NCBI GenBank assembly: GCA_964428835.1
Contig: CAYRZQ010000015.1
Coordinates: 6,355 to 70,354, forward strand
From: JAIXWP01 sp964428835
Lineage (GTDB): Bacteria; Bacteroidota; Bacteroidia; Flavobacteriales_D; Sanyastnellaceae
Length of the DNA: 64,000 bases
Reading direction: 5' to 3'
A model generated the notes under the pieces. The model did no database searches, was not told the DNA's origin, and was given only the letters and a program-made list of their open reading frames with translations. Numbering within the stretch: the first letter of the stretch is position 1; each line of letters starts with the position of its first letter. Of the stretch, positions 7,574-15,744 are shown one piece after another. Both the position numbers and the translations under genes were made by a program.

Positions 7574-8511
7574 GATTTATAAATATTTTCCAGAAGGAGC
7601 CGAATCTGTAATTCAGATTCGGCTTTTCTTTTTTCCTCCGAATCTTTATCTTCACTCACCGATCGGTGTTCTTTCCTAAGAATGTGCGGTAAAATTATTT
7701 CGCAAGCTTCTCTCGCTTTGGGCGATAGTATATACTGCTCAAATTGATTCGCGATGTATTTAATTGCTGTTTGGTTTGGGTGAATCATATCTTCTTCATA
7801 GAAACGATAATCTCGAAGATCATCCATCACCAGCTCATAGGCTGGGAAATACCTTACAAATGAAAATTCATTTTCCATCTGCTCACAGAGCAAAAGCAAT
7901 CGAGATTTAGAGCGTTGATTCTCTATGAAACCTTCACGCAAATGTCTAACAGGACTAACCGTTAAAATTACTTCAAGGTTTGGGTATCTATCACTCATTG
8001 CTGTCAAGGTCTTTTGAGCAGCAATCAAGAGCTCATTCATTTCGGAAAGCGATCGCTCAAAGTCCTGTTGCGGAAGCCGATGACAATTGGCTACAACTTC
8101 GTTGCTCAACTTACTTTTATAACCCATCGCCGTTCCAAAGGTGAGCACAACGACTTTCGCTGAATTCAAAAAATCTTTACAACCGTCCAGGTCACATTGA
8201 ATTCTATTTAATAGCCTTTGCTCATTAGTATCCGAATATGAACCATGATGCGACAAAGAAACCCATCCATGCGCCGCGTCTGTCAAATCACTCTTATCAA
8301 ATTGCTTCGCTTGTATCAATTGATCCAATGCCCTGAAAATGGCCATTGGATGAAAAAGAATTCCGTGTGCTCCATTACTGACTTGGAAATGAAATCTACT
8401 TAGATGGCGGCTGATGTTCTCACTGAAACAAGAACCAATGAACATCGTGCTATGTGAATGATCTAAGTTCAAACCTGACTTAGTCATGTTGAGCTCTGTA
8501 CGAAATTTCAT
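7570..8511 (-). CDS. GSCFA-family protein
   Basis: 313 residues. The N-terminal block STMFIGSCFSENISRHLSRF gives the family its name, and GAHGILFHPMAIF follows. VVLTFGTAMGY, LTVSPVRHL and MIHPNQTAIKYI have the layout of an SGNH/GDSL-like hydrolase, with GSCFS as the nucleophile block and the D/H-x-x-H type end at IHPNQ. By this layout an esterase or acyl-transfer activity on surface glycans is plausible but unproven. Its ATG overlaps the stop of the glycosyltransferase by 4 nt (ATGA), so the two are translationally coupled. It is the third gene of the dapD-GT9-GSCFA operon. Confidence 0.85.
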   Translation of the reverse strand: MKFRTELNMTKSGLNLDHSHSTMFIGSCFSENISRHLSRFHFQVSNGAHGILFHPMAIFRALDQLIQAKQFDKSDLTDAAHGWVSLSHHGSYSDTNEQRLLNRIQCDLDGCKDFLNSAKVVVLTFGTAMGYKSKLSNEVVANCHRLPQQDFERSLSEMNELLIAAQKTLTAMSDRYPNLEVILTVSPVRHLREGFIENQRSKSRLLLLCEQMENEFSFVRYFPAYELVMDDLRDYRFYEEDMIHPNQTAIKYIANQFEQYILSPKAREACEIILPHILRKEHRSVSEDKDSEEKRKAESELQIRLLLENIYKS

Positions 8512-9503
8512 GAGATAGAATTTAGCAAACCTTCAACTTCAATAGAATGACCGCATTTGTAGTGCCCTTCTGGACATCTTTTCTTTCCATGAAGTCCGCA
8601 AGGTCTGCATGACAGGCTCAATGATGTCTCGATAGTTTTTGAATCTTGAGAAAGAGGACCAAATCCAAAAGAAGGAATAGTACTACAAAAAACTGCAGTA
8701 ACAGGAGCGTTCATAGCAGAACACAAGTGAAGCGGCCCGCTATCATTCACAAAATTTCTTTTAGCCTTACTCATCAGCGCAGCGCTCTGAAGCAAAGAAA
8801 GCTGCCCTGCGAGAACTTCGATGTTTTCATTGGAGCACATTTCTTTCAACTCACTACACAATTGTCGATCGCCAGGACCGCCCAAAAGATAAACCCTCAC
8901 CCCCTTGAGCTCATCCAACATCTTTCTCCAAACCTCAAGTGGTGTTTTTTTCGTTTCCCACACCGAAGCTGGGCTTATTGTAATAAACGAATCGACTACA
9001 AATTGTGCTACCGAATCGAAATCTTTTTGCGAAGGATACAGCTTCGGACTTAGCATCGGAATATCCTGCCACAACTTCACCACTTGGTGATTGCGCTCAG
9101 TCTCGTGCAGAAATTGATTTCTATCTTTCGAAAGCTCGTGTTCGGCGCAATGATTGAAAAAAAACGAGAGTGGATTCTTTTTAAATCCCACCTTCAAGTC
9201 CGCGCCGGAAAATGCTGTCAAGATTCCCGAAGATGCAAAACGTTGCAGATTCAAGACAGCGTTGTAATCTTCGGAGCGAATCCTTTTAAGCAAACGAAAC
9301 AAAGACTTGTATTTCCCTTCTTTTTTATCCCAAACTAAAAGTGTATGAATAAATGGATGCTCCACAAACAATGACTCATTGCCTTTTCTTACCAAAAAAT
9401 CAATACGATCATTCGGAAAAGCACTATGAATAGACTCAAGAGCGGCTGTTGCAAGTATCGCATCGCCGATGAACGCTGTTTGTATGACAAGAATTTTTCT
9501 CAT
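8508..9503 (-). CDS. Glycosyltransferase family 9 (heptosyltransferase-like)
   Basis: 331 residues. It begins with the GT9 motif KILVIQTAFIGDAILATAAL, has an N-domain Rossmann core (IDFLVRKGN), and in the C-domain shows ISPASVWETKKTPLEVWRKM, VYLLGGPGDRQLC, VNDSGPLHLCSAMNAPVTAVF, the ADP-heptose-binding elements of WaaC/WaaF/WaaQ. The role is transfer of a heptose-like sugar to lipopolysaccharide core on the cytoplasmic face of the inner membrane; the exact acceptor is not determinable. Near the C-terminus are four cysteines (CRPCG...CPEG...CGHS) that look like a metal-binding or structural cluster. It starts 4 nt after dapD. Confidence 0.9.
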   Translation of the reverse strand: MRKILVIQTAFIGDAILATAALESIHSAFPNDRIDFLVRKGNESLFVEHPFIHTLLVWDKKEGKYKSLFRLLKRIRSEDYNAVLNLQRFASSGILTAFSGADLKVGFKKNPLSFFFNHCAEHELSKDRNQFLHETERNHQVVKLWQDIPMLSPKLYPSQKDFDSVAQFVVDSFITISPASVWETKKTPLEVWRKMLDELKGVRVYLLGGPGDRQLCSELKEMCSNENIEVLAGQLSLLQSAALMSKAKRNFVNDSGPLHLCSAMNAPVTAVFCSTIPSFGFGPLSQDSKTIETSLSLSCRPCGLHGKKRCPEGHYKCGHSIEVEGLLNSIS

Positions 9504-9507
9504 TAAT

Positions 9508-10329
9508 TTATACCGCTACCTCAAAGTCGCGGAGGGCATCATTCAGCGATGTTTTAAGATCTGTACTTGCTTTTCTTTGTCCAATTATCAATGCACAATT
9601 CACCTGATAACTACCCGCTGGAAACTCCTTGGTATAACTTCCGGGAATCACTACACTTCTCTCTGGCACTTCTCCAATATAAGTCACAGGTTCGTTACCG
9701 GAAACATCAATGATTTTCGTGCTCTTCGTGAGCACCACGTTCGCCCCGAGAACAGCCTCCTTTCTAACGCGCACACCTTCTACCACTATCGAACGACTTC
9801 CAATAAAACAACCGTCTTCAATGATAACAGGAGCTGCTTGCAGCGGCTCAAGAACACCGCCGATACCTACTCCTCCACTCAAGTGAACATCCTTGCCAAT
9901 CTGTGCGCAACTACCCACAGTTGCCCAAGTGTCCACCATCGTGCCGCTTCCAACGTACGCCCCGATATTTACATAAGATGGCATCATGATGACTCCTTTT
10001 TCCAAAAACGCTCCATAGCGCGCGATAGCGTGAGGTACCACTCTTACGCCAAGCTCGGCATAATTTTTCTTCAATTCCATTTTGTCATGGAAAACAAATG
10101 GACCAACCTCTATCACTTTCATCTGCTGTATAGGGAAATAAAGCACCACAGCTTTCTTAACCCACTCATTTACCTGCCAATCAGAACCTACAGGTTCAGC
10201 AACACGCAACTTACCATTATCGAGTAAATCAATCACCTGACGAATCGCATTTTGCGATGTGTCAGAAGAAAGCAATGACCTATCGTTCCATGTATTTTCT
10301 ATAATATCTTTCAATTGATTGATTTCCAT
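9508..10329 (-). CDS. dapD: Tetrahydrodipicolinate N-succinyltransferase
   Basis: 273 residues, the normal size. The enzyme succinylates tetrahydrodipicolinate in the succinylase branch of lysine and meso-diaminopimelate synthesis. The middle of the protein is a left-handed beta-helix of hexapeptide repeats: GAFLEKGVIMMPSYVNIGAYVG, MVDTWATVGSCAQIGKDVHLSG, GVGIGGVLEPLQAAPVIIED. The MVDTWATVGSCAQIG block is highly specific for DapD. It is first in an operon with the GT9 and GSCFA genes, linking peptidoglycan precursor supply to envelope glycan genes. It is divergent from ruvX. Confidence 0.96.
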   Translation of the reverse strand: MEINQLKDIIENTWNDRSLLSSDTSQNAIRQVIDLLDNGKLRVAEPVGSDWQVNEWVKKAVVLYFPIQQMKVIEVGPFVFHDKMELKKNYAELGVRVVPHAIARYGAFLEKGVIMMPSYVNIGAYVGSGTMVDTWATVGSCAQIGKDVHLSGGVGIGGVLEPLQAAPVIIEDGCFIGSRSIVVEGVRVRKEAVLGANVVLTKSTKIIDVSGNEPVTYIGEVPERSVVIPGSYTKEFPAGSYQVNCALIIGQRKASTDLKTSLNDALRDFEVAV

Positions 10330-10345
10330 TTCCGTGATTTTTGGT

Positions 10346-10353
10346 CAAAAATA
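10346..10353 (-). promoter_or_regulatory. -7 box TATTTTTG for dapD
   Basis: Perfect TAnnTTTG, 16 nt before the dapD ATG. Together with the ruvX box at 10375 it forms a compact divergent promoter region. Confidence 0.5.
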
Positions 10354-10374
10354 GCATTGAATGACTTGCGCACC

Positions 10375-10382
10375 TAACTTTG
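10375..10382 (+). promoter_or_regulatory. -7 box TAACTTTG, 4 nt before the ruvX ATG
   Basis: Perfect TAnnTTTG with spacer TATC before the ATG at 10387, predicting a leaderless ruvX transcript. Confidence 0.55.
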
Positions 10383-10386
10383 TATC

Positions 10387-10797
10387 ATGTATAAAGTTTT
10401 AGGTATTGATTATGGTTTAAAAAGAACCGGTTTTGCAATTACTGATGCAATGCAAATAATAGCTTCACCTCTCGATACTATCGACACCGTGAAAGTTTTT
10501 GAATACCTAGAGAAATTATTTTCTAAAGAAAAAATAGATACGATTGTTGTAGGAGAAGCAAGGCATCTCGACGGAAATGCATCCGAGATTACGCTCGCTC
10601 AACAAAAATTTTGCGCAGAAATCCTCAAGAAATTCCCTGATAAAAAGATTGAGAGAATTGATGAAATGTTCACGAGTAAACTCGCGTCACAAGCTATGGT
10701 AATGGGAGGAATGAAGAAAAAAGACCGAATGAACAAAGGAAATCTCGATAAAATCAGTGCAGCAATTATTCTGCAGTCATACTTAGAAAGTAGATAA
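10387..10797 (+). CDS. ruvX: RuvX/YqgF Holliday junction resolvase-like nuclease
   Basis: 136 residues, standard length for the RNase H-fold YqgF family. The first acidic residue is in VLGIDYGLKRTGFAITD, the central glutamate block is IVVGEARHLDG, and the last aspartate is in DKISAAIILQSYL. The family is linked to 16S rRNA 5'-end maturation and to Holliday junction resolution; which activity dominates here is not visible. It converges on bshC with a 5-nt gap. Confidence 0.93.
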   Translation: MYKVLGIDYGLKRTGFAITDAMQIIASPLDTIDTVKVFEYLEKLFSKEKIDTIVVGEARHLDGNASEITLAQQKFCAEILKKFPDKKIERIDEMFTSKLASQAMVMGGMKKKDRMNKGNLDKISAAIILQSYLESR

Positions 10798-10802
10798 TTC
10801 TA

Positions 10803-12359
10803 CTAATACTCAACAACCGTCAACTTCAACTTTGTAGGGTCAAAAGTATCAATCAAGTGTTCGATTAATCCACCGCTCAAGAAGTCACAGAACTGCGATG
10901 CGTTTGTGATACGCTCCTGAGGCTGATCGTTGGGATACAACTCAGCGAAAACTTTATCCAATTGCTGAATTCGAACTTCCTCTTTATTCTTGACTGCCTT
11001 TATCATCTTCTTTTCCAAATTTTCAATTGCAGTCGAAAGCTTCTTCTTTTCTCCTAAGGCAGAAGCTTCCAATGTTGGGTCCAATGCCTTCATTTTTGCT
11101 GCAATCGCGTCGAACAAACGTTCGGTTTCACTTTTTTCAAATGATAAATCTTCCCGTCCAATAGCGTCTATCCAAGCTTGAATGATTGCAGGTTTACCCT
11201 GAAAGATATCATTTAAAGTTAAATTCAATTTTTTCAATCGATTCTTGACCGATGAAGATACAAGTAAGGCACTGTCTCTTAGCAGCAAAACTGGATAGAA
11301 AACCTGATATGATTGAAACACAGGCATGAGCTGCAACCAATAGCTCAACTCACCAGGACCACCGATATAGGCCAGATTGGGTAGAATTGTTTCTTGATAA
11401 ATTGGTCTTAATATGACATTCGGGCTAAAGCACTCTGGGCATTCTTCTGCAAGTGCCAGCATCTCATCCAATGATTTCGCACCTTCTCCCCAATTAAACA
11501 TTCCATTTTCGAACTTCATTCTCTCTCGCAATCCATCTTGAATATAAAAAAGATTCACTTCTCTGGGCGTCACCTGAGCTTTATATCCAAGCGCTTCTAA
11601 TTCTGAGCTTGTCGTTTTTACAAGCTCTGCTGAGAATCGCTCTGATAATTCTCTTTTTATTATGGGAAGAAAACATCGTTTCAATGCAATATCATCCGCA
11701 TCAATTACTATCAAGTTTTCCTCTCCAAAAAGAGCATACACAAGGCTTCTTGTCGCCTCCGCTAAATCGGCTTTCTTGTAGGACTCTTTAAGAATATCCA
11801 TCCACTTTTTGGCGTCAATACTATCTCCTAAGATGCCTTCCAACTCTATTAGAAATTCATTTATGCCACTTAAATCAAATCTCCCAACAGGGCCTTTTGA
11901 ATCTTGGTGCCATGTTATCTTTTTCTGAAAAACATCAATAGATTGGACTTCCTCAAAGTCATGGTCCTCCGAAGCCATCCAATAAACTGGGATGTAGCGA
12001 CGGGAAGGATCTTGCTTTGAAAGATTTTTAGCAAGTGCTATCGTAGATGCAATTTTGTATAAGAAATAAAGCGGGCCTGTGGCAACACATAATTGATGTC
12101 CTGTTGTTACAGTGAATGCATTACTTTCTCTCAGTGATTCAATAAGCTCTTTATTGGAGAACGATGCATTTTGTGCAATCAGTGAATCAACCAACTCATT
12201 GCGATACTCCAACGTTCTGCTGTTTGCAGCCTCAATTATAGACTGAATATTCGGCTGATAATGGTAAAATTTCTTTACTGCTGCTTGATCTTGCAGATAA
12301 TCGCGAACGAGATTGGGCAACGCTCCGATGCTTAATAAATCAAATGAGGACGAAAACAT
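10803..12359 (-). CDS. bshC: Bacillithiol biosynthesis cysteine ligase BshC
   Basis: 518 residues, close to the family's roughly 530. BshC adds cysteine to glucosaminyl-malate in the last step of bacillithiol synthesis. Recognised blocks are VTTGHQLCVATGPLYFLYKIASTIALA, YIPVYWMASEDHDFEEV (the signature), ILRPIYQETILPNLAYIGGPGELSYWLQL and a C-terminal coiled coil (ALGEKKKLSTAIENLEKKMIKAV) that mediates dimerisation in the family. No bshA or bshB is nearby, which is usual because these genes are scattered. The ATG lies 5 nt after a TACATTCG box. Confidence 0.95.
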   Translation of the reverse strand: MFSSSFDLLSIGALPNLVRDYLQDQAAVKKFYHYQPNIQSIIEAANSRTLEYRNELVDSLIAQNASFSNKELIESLRESNAFTVTTGHQLCVATGPLYFLYKIASTIALAKNLSKQDPSRRYIPVYWMASEDHDFEEVQSIDVFQKKITWHQDSKGPVGRFDLSGINEFLIELEGILGDSIDAKKWMDILKESYKKADLAEATRSLVYALFGEENLIVIDADDIALKRCFLPIIKRELSERFSAELVKTTSSELEALGYKAQVTPREVNLFYIQDGLRERMKFENGMFNWGEGAKSLDEMLALAEECPECFSPNVILRPIYQETILPNLAYIGGPGELSYWLQLMPVFQSYQVFYPVLLLRDSALLVSSSVKNRLKKLNLTLNDIFQGKPAIIQAWIDAIGREDLSFEKSETERLFDAIAAKMKALDPTLEASALGEKKKLSTAIENLEKKMIKAVKNKEEVRIQQLDKVFAELYPNDQPQERITNASQFCDFLSGGLIEHLIDTFDPTKLKLTVVEY

Positions 12360-12364
12360 TGCCG

Positions 12365-12372
12365 CGAATGTA
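12365..12372 (-). promoter_or_regulatory. -7 box TACATTCG, 5 nt before the bshC ATG
   Basis: TAnnTTCG variant of the Bacteroidetes -7 element, spacer CGGCA, so bshC is a leaderless candidate. Confidence 0.45.
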
Positions 12373-12405
12373 GGCAGAAGAATTTTACGAGAAGAAGAAA
12401 AGGTG

Positions 12406-13452
12406 TTAACGGATCAGCTGAAGGGTTCCTTGTTCAGTCTTTTTCACCCAGCCTTTTTCTTCATCAAATACGTTGTATGAAATTTCATACACATAAGTAC
12501 CGGGTAAGCCTGGCTTTGAATCAACACTGCCATCCCAACCTAAGTTTGGATCAGCCGTGAAGAAGACCTTTTGTCCCCAGCGAGAAAAAATACAGAGCTC
12601 CCATTTATCGATACTTCCAGCCACGGGCATGAACAGGTCATTCTTTCCATCGCCGTCCGGTGTAAATGAATTAGGTATATGCACGGGGCGTACATCTAAA
12701 ACTTCTTCTGGTTTAGGGTTGTCGATGGTCACATCATCACGAATAGGCCCGGGTACCTCTGGATTAAAATTAGCCCCAACTTCGTCGAGATAGAAATTAT
12801 CGATGAAGTAGTAAGCAAACTGAGAATTACCTGGAACCCTATCCTGAATAGTGATTGAATTGTCTTGAAAAAACACACCAATAGTCATATGTGTGAATGC
12901 CTGCGTAGCAATGAATCTACGTTGCACCTGTACCCAATTTGGCGAATACAATACAGTATCAATTCGCACCTGTGGTGTACCGATTATAACACCCGTACCC
13001 GTTTGATTCGGCTGATAGTTGGTGAATAGTACGCCTAAGTTTGAAGTCGCAAGACCTGAGGTAGAAACCGATGTCTTTTGTCCATTAGTTATTCTAAAGA
13101 CCAGTAAATATTCCTTTCCAATTTCAAGAGGAGCCTGAAATTGAGTGCTTACATATTCTCTAAAATTGGTTCCGGAAACTCCGGTGGCGCAAAAACCCAT
13201 TATAGCATTTCCATCATGCGCATTGACTTGTGCAAGCGGAGTTGTAGGCAGATCTGCGGCAGCATTGGCCGAGTAGTGAAAATAATCAGGTGAAGCAACG
13301 TTACTTCCTGCATTTGACCAGCCGATGCATTTGCTAAACTGACCTGTATTGTCAGGCAAACCCACATTGCTCTCAAAACTAGGATTAACAAGCTGGCCGA
13401 ATGAAGACTCGGTTAGCAGAAATAAGAATAATATTTGGAATATTCTTTTCAC
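12406..13452 (-). CDS. T9SS type B secreted protein with lectin-like N-domain
   Basis: 348 residues. The start is GTG, giving the signal peptide MKRIFQILFLFLLTESSFGQ. The N-domain (LVNPSFESNVGLPDNTGQFSKCIGWSNAGS...) resembles galactose-binding or carbohydrate-binding jelly rolls of the kind that open with NPSFE and GW. After a linker (about residues 230-255) comes the type B T9SS sorting domain: HIPNSFTPDGDGKNDLFMP, FSRWGQKVFF, GTYVYEISY. It is expected at the cell surface. The ligand is unknown. It does not share an obvious operon with bshC (46-nt gap containing the bshC promoter). Confidence 0.85.
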   Translation of the reverse strand: MKRIFQILFLFLLTESSFGQLVNPSFESNVGLPDNTGQFSKCIGWSNAGSNVASPDYFHYSANAAADLPTTPLAQVNAHDGNAIMGFCATGVSGTNFREYVSTQFQAPLEIGKEYLLVFRITNGQKTSVSTSGLATSNLGVLFTNYQPNQTGTGVIIGTPQVRIDTVLYSPNWVQVQRRFIATQAFTHMTIGVFFQDNSITIQDRVPGNSQFAYYFIDNFYLDEVGANFNPEVPGPIRDDVTIDNPKPEEVLDVRPVHIPNSFTPDGDGKNDLFMPVAGSIDKWELCIFSRWGQKVFFTADPNLGWDGSVDSKPGLPGTYVYEISYNVFDEEKGWVKKTEQGTLQLIR

Positions 13453-13539
13453 CTATAATTAGTTGAGCGTAAATATAAATAATTCACTGGAACTTCAATG
13501 AAATTATTTGCTTGACGTTAACAATTGATGAAAAGTTGT

Positions 13540-14538
13540 CTATGACTTTATGAAAATAGTCTTGGGCTTGCTCCAATCAAAAACCCTCACAAGACCAACT
13601 TCCAGTCTTGCTTGTGCTACGTTCCACTGAACCAGGCTTGAATTGTATAGATCTCGCTGCCTGGAAATCATGGAAAGTCTCGATTCCAGCCACCAGCCCT
13701 TGCTGATTTTGTACGTCAGGCATGCTCCAGCAGTAATTAAGAAAATACTATTGGGTGCAGTATTAGGAAGCCGAGGATTTCTGGAGAAATCGCCATTTTC
13801 ATTTATGAAATCAAAATACTCAGGAGCTTCTATTTCGGAAGTCAACCTCATTAAACCACCAATCTCAAAAGTCCCCGTAAGCTTTTCACTGATATTGATT
13901 CCGGGGCTAAACACAAATGATATTGGGACATCTACAACTCTATAGCGCCAGGGTCTATCGGAATATCCAATAATATTCGTTCTTTCTTCAAAACCTGGAG
14001 AAATGAAAACTGTTGAATTTTCCACAATTTCGTCATTGACAAATTCAAAAGAACTACGAAGACTATCGGGTGATAAATCAGACGTGTCAATGGTGTAAAT
14101 GCGCGAAGAAATATTTGAGACTGACACTCCCGCTCTAATCCCAAAATATGATGTAAAATAGAGACTAAGATCTGCGCCGAAAACCCCGCCAAATGAAGTT
14201 TTAGAAGATTTCCCTACAAATTCATTGATCACTTCAAGGTCGGTGCGCGTCCATTCCAGATTTGAAAATGCCAGAGCCGCCCCCCCGTGAAGATGAAAGC
14301 CTCCTATGATGGGCTTTTTCTTCTTTTTTATGTCGTCCCTCGCCGCTCTTCTCAAAGAATCCGTGTTGGTGAAAACATCATCCACCTCTATTTCCAGCAC
14401 ATCATTTCCAATAATTATTGTATCGCTGCGAAGCTTGAATGATGCATTAGCGAAGGCGGGTAGGCACAAAATAAAAAGCAATGCGACTAAAGTCGCATTG
14501 CCTCTCACCTTTGGTTTCACACCTGACATAGTATTCAT
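13540..14538 (-). CDS. Outer-membrane beta-barrel protein, sigma operon
   Basis: 332 residues. After an N-terminal signal peptide (about residues 12-32, LVALLFILCLPAFANA) comes a short acidic segment and then alternating amphipathic strands typical of PorT/OmpW-like barrels: GGFHLHGGAALAFSNLEWT, SLYFTSYFGIRAGVSVSNI, TGTFEIGGLMRLTSEI, ITAGACLTYKISKGWWLESRLSM, ending in LEVGLVRVFDW. Not assignable to a named family. It is the third gene of the sigma / membrane protein / barrel operon, so it may be the regulated output or the signal sensor of that sigma factor; both are inference. Confidence 0.75.
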   Translation of the reverse strand: MNTMSGVKPKVRGNATLVALLFILCLPAFANASFKLRSDTIIIGNDVLEIEVDDVFTNTDSLRRAARDDIKKKKKPIIGGFHLHGGAALAFSNLEWTRTDLEVINEFVGKSSKTSFGGVFGADLSLYFTSYFGIRAGVSVSNISSRIYTIDTSDLSPDSLRSSFEFVNDEIVENSTVFISPGFEERTNIIGYSDRPWRYRVVDVPISFVFSPGINISEKLTGTFEIGGLMRLTSEIEAPEYFDFINENGDFSRNPRLPNTAPNSIFLITAGACLTYKISKGWWLESRLSMISRQRDLYNSSLVQWNVAQARLEVGLVRVFDWSKPKTIFIKS

Positions 14539-14583
14539 CCCGAGTTCGCAATTACTTCGGGCTAATATAGGTGGTACATTTAA

Positions 14584-15159
14584 TTATTGCTTATCCTTAT
14601 AAATGGGTGCCTTAATTTTTCTTGTTGGCTTCTTGGGAGCAGCCTCTTCTTTCTTTTCTTCTACAGGTAATACAACCTCACTTGATTCGGTAGTGATTAC
14701 TTCTTCTTTTGGAGTTGCACCTTCCGCTGATGATTGTGTCAACTCTAGATTTTGATTTAATGAAGATTCCTTTTTTACCTCCACTAAAGAAGAAGGCATC
14801 AAACTTGGCTCTCCTTTATGGTTTTTCGAAACAATTTTCGTTTGCTCGCAAGACTTGGCAACCGCAGTTTCTAAATTGAGCGATGACGCAACTGATGCCG
14901 GCAAATGCTCTACATTCATATTGATAGTAGATGCCTTTGAAGCTTTCATCTCATTCGTTGGTAACGCAGTGAAAGTAATCAAACCCGCTATTGCTATCAA
15001 TGCTACATACCATGCATTGAATGTTGAAGCATTCCACGAAAAAAACTTGCTTCTTGCATATTTCTTTCGCATGCCTCCATACACACTGGCTGGCACTTCT
15101 GGCGCGTAACCATGCATGGTTTCTTTTACTTTATTAAAAAACATTTCCTCACTCATCAT
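14584..15159 (-). CDS. Single-pass membrane protein, candidate anti-sigma factor
   Basis: 191 residues. About 45 cytoplasmic residues (MMSEEMFFNKVKETMHGYAPEVPASVYGGMRKKYARSK in outline) precede one membrane helix (WYVALIAIAGLITFTAL). A Ser/Glu-rich, probably periplasmic region follows, then a basic tail ending KIKAPIYKDKQ. Overlap of 4 nt with the upstream sigma gene implies translational coupling, the normal arrangement of sigma/anti-sigma pairs. It lacks the HxxxCxxC zinc motif of ZAS anti-sigma domains and is not FecR-like, so the anti-sigma role rests on position and topology only. The E-x-V-P-x-x-V-Y motif near residue 20 is common in Bacteroidetes proteins at this locus type. Confidence 0.65.
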   Translation of the reverse strand: MMSEEMFFNKVKETMHGYAPEVPASVYGGMRKKYARSKFFSWNASTFNAWYVALIAIAGLITFTALPTNEMKASKASTINMNVEHLPASVASSLNLETAVAKSCEQTKIVSKNHKGEPSLMPSSLVEVKKESSLNQNLELTQSSAEGATPKEEVITTESSEVVLPVEEKKEEAAPKKPTRKIKAPIYKDKQ

Positions 15160-15707
15160 CCAATCATTTTGATTTTACTGATCTCTGCTAATTCTCTTTG
15201 TAAGTACGTTTTAGCTCTTGATAGTTGGGACTTCGACGTATTAACGTCTATATCCAACATATCCGCTATTTCTTTATGCATAAAACCTTCAATAACATAA
15301 AGGTTGAATACCGTTTTATATCCTGCTGGCAGCTTGTTGATGCATATCATCATTTCTTCTGCCGTAAACTCCAAATCCTCTACTTCAATCGGGTCGTTCT
15401 TGGACTTTACCAAATCATCCACATCTTCTTGATAGGCGTGTTTGAGATTTTTGCGGTACTGCGTTATACTGGTATTTGCAGCTATTCTTCGCAGCCACCC
15501 CTCAAAACTCCCATCGTGATGGTAGGTATGGATGTTGTTGTATATTTTAACAAAAACCTCCTGAAGCACATCCTCCGCCTCCATTTTATTTTTAGCGTAG
15601 CGAAGGCAGACTCCGTAGAGCAAAGAAGCATACTTCTTATAAAGCGTGTCCTGAGCGCGTTTATCGCCCCGAACACAACCCTCGATTATGCTCTTGATTT
15701 CCTCCAT
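15156..15707 (-). CDS. ECF sigma-70 factor
   Basis: 183 residues. Region 2: NKMEAEDVLQEVFVKIYNNIHTY and FEGWLRRIAANTSITQYRK. Region 4: LPAGYKTVFNLYVIEGFMHKEIADMLDIDVNTSKSQLSRAKTYL, a classic Bacteroidetes ECF signature. It is first in the operon sigma, membrane protein, barrel. Control is probably by the downstream membrane protein. It is a different subgroup from the sigma factor at 1391, which follows a MerR gene. Confidence 0.93.
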   Translation of the reverse strand: MEEIKSIIEGCVRGDKRAQDTLYKKYASLLYGVCLRYAKNKMEAEDVLQEVFVKIYNNIHTYHHDGSFEGWLRRIAANTSITQYRKNLKHAYQEDVDDLVKSKNDPIEVEDLEFTAEEMMICINKLPAGYKTVFNLYVIEGFMHKEIADMLDIDVNTSKSQLSRAKTYLQRELAEISKIKMIG

Positions 15708-15744
15708 ACAACTTAATAACTAAAAGGGGAAAAAGATGGTTGCA

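Noticed and set aside
9469..10227. 252-codon plus-strand open frame antisense to dapD
   Set aside because: The peptide is rich in His, Cys and Thr with no domain pattern, while dapD on the other strand is unmistakable.
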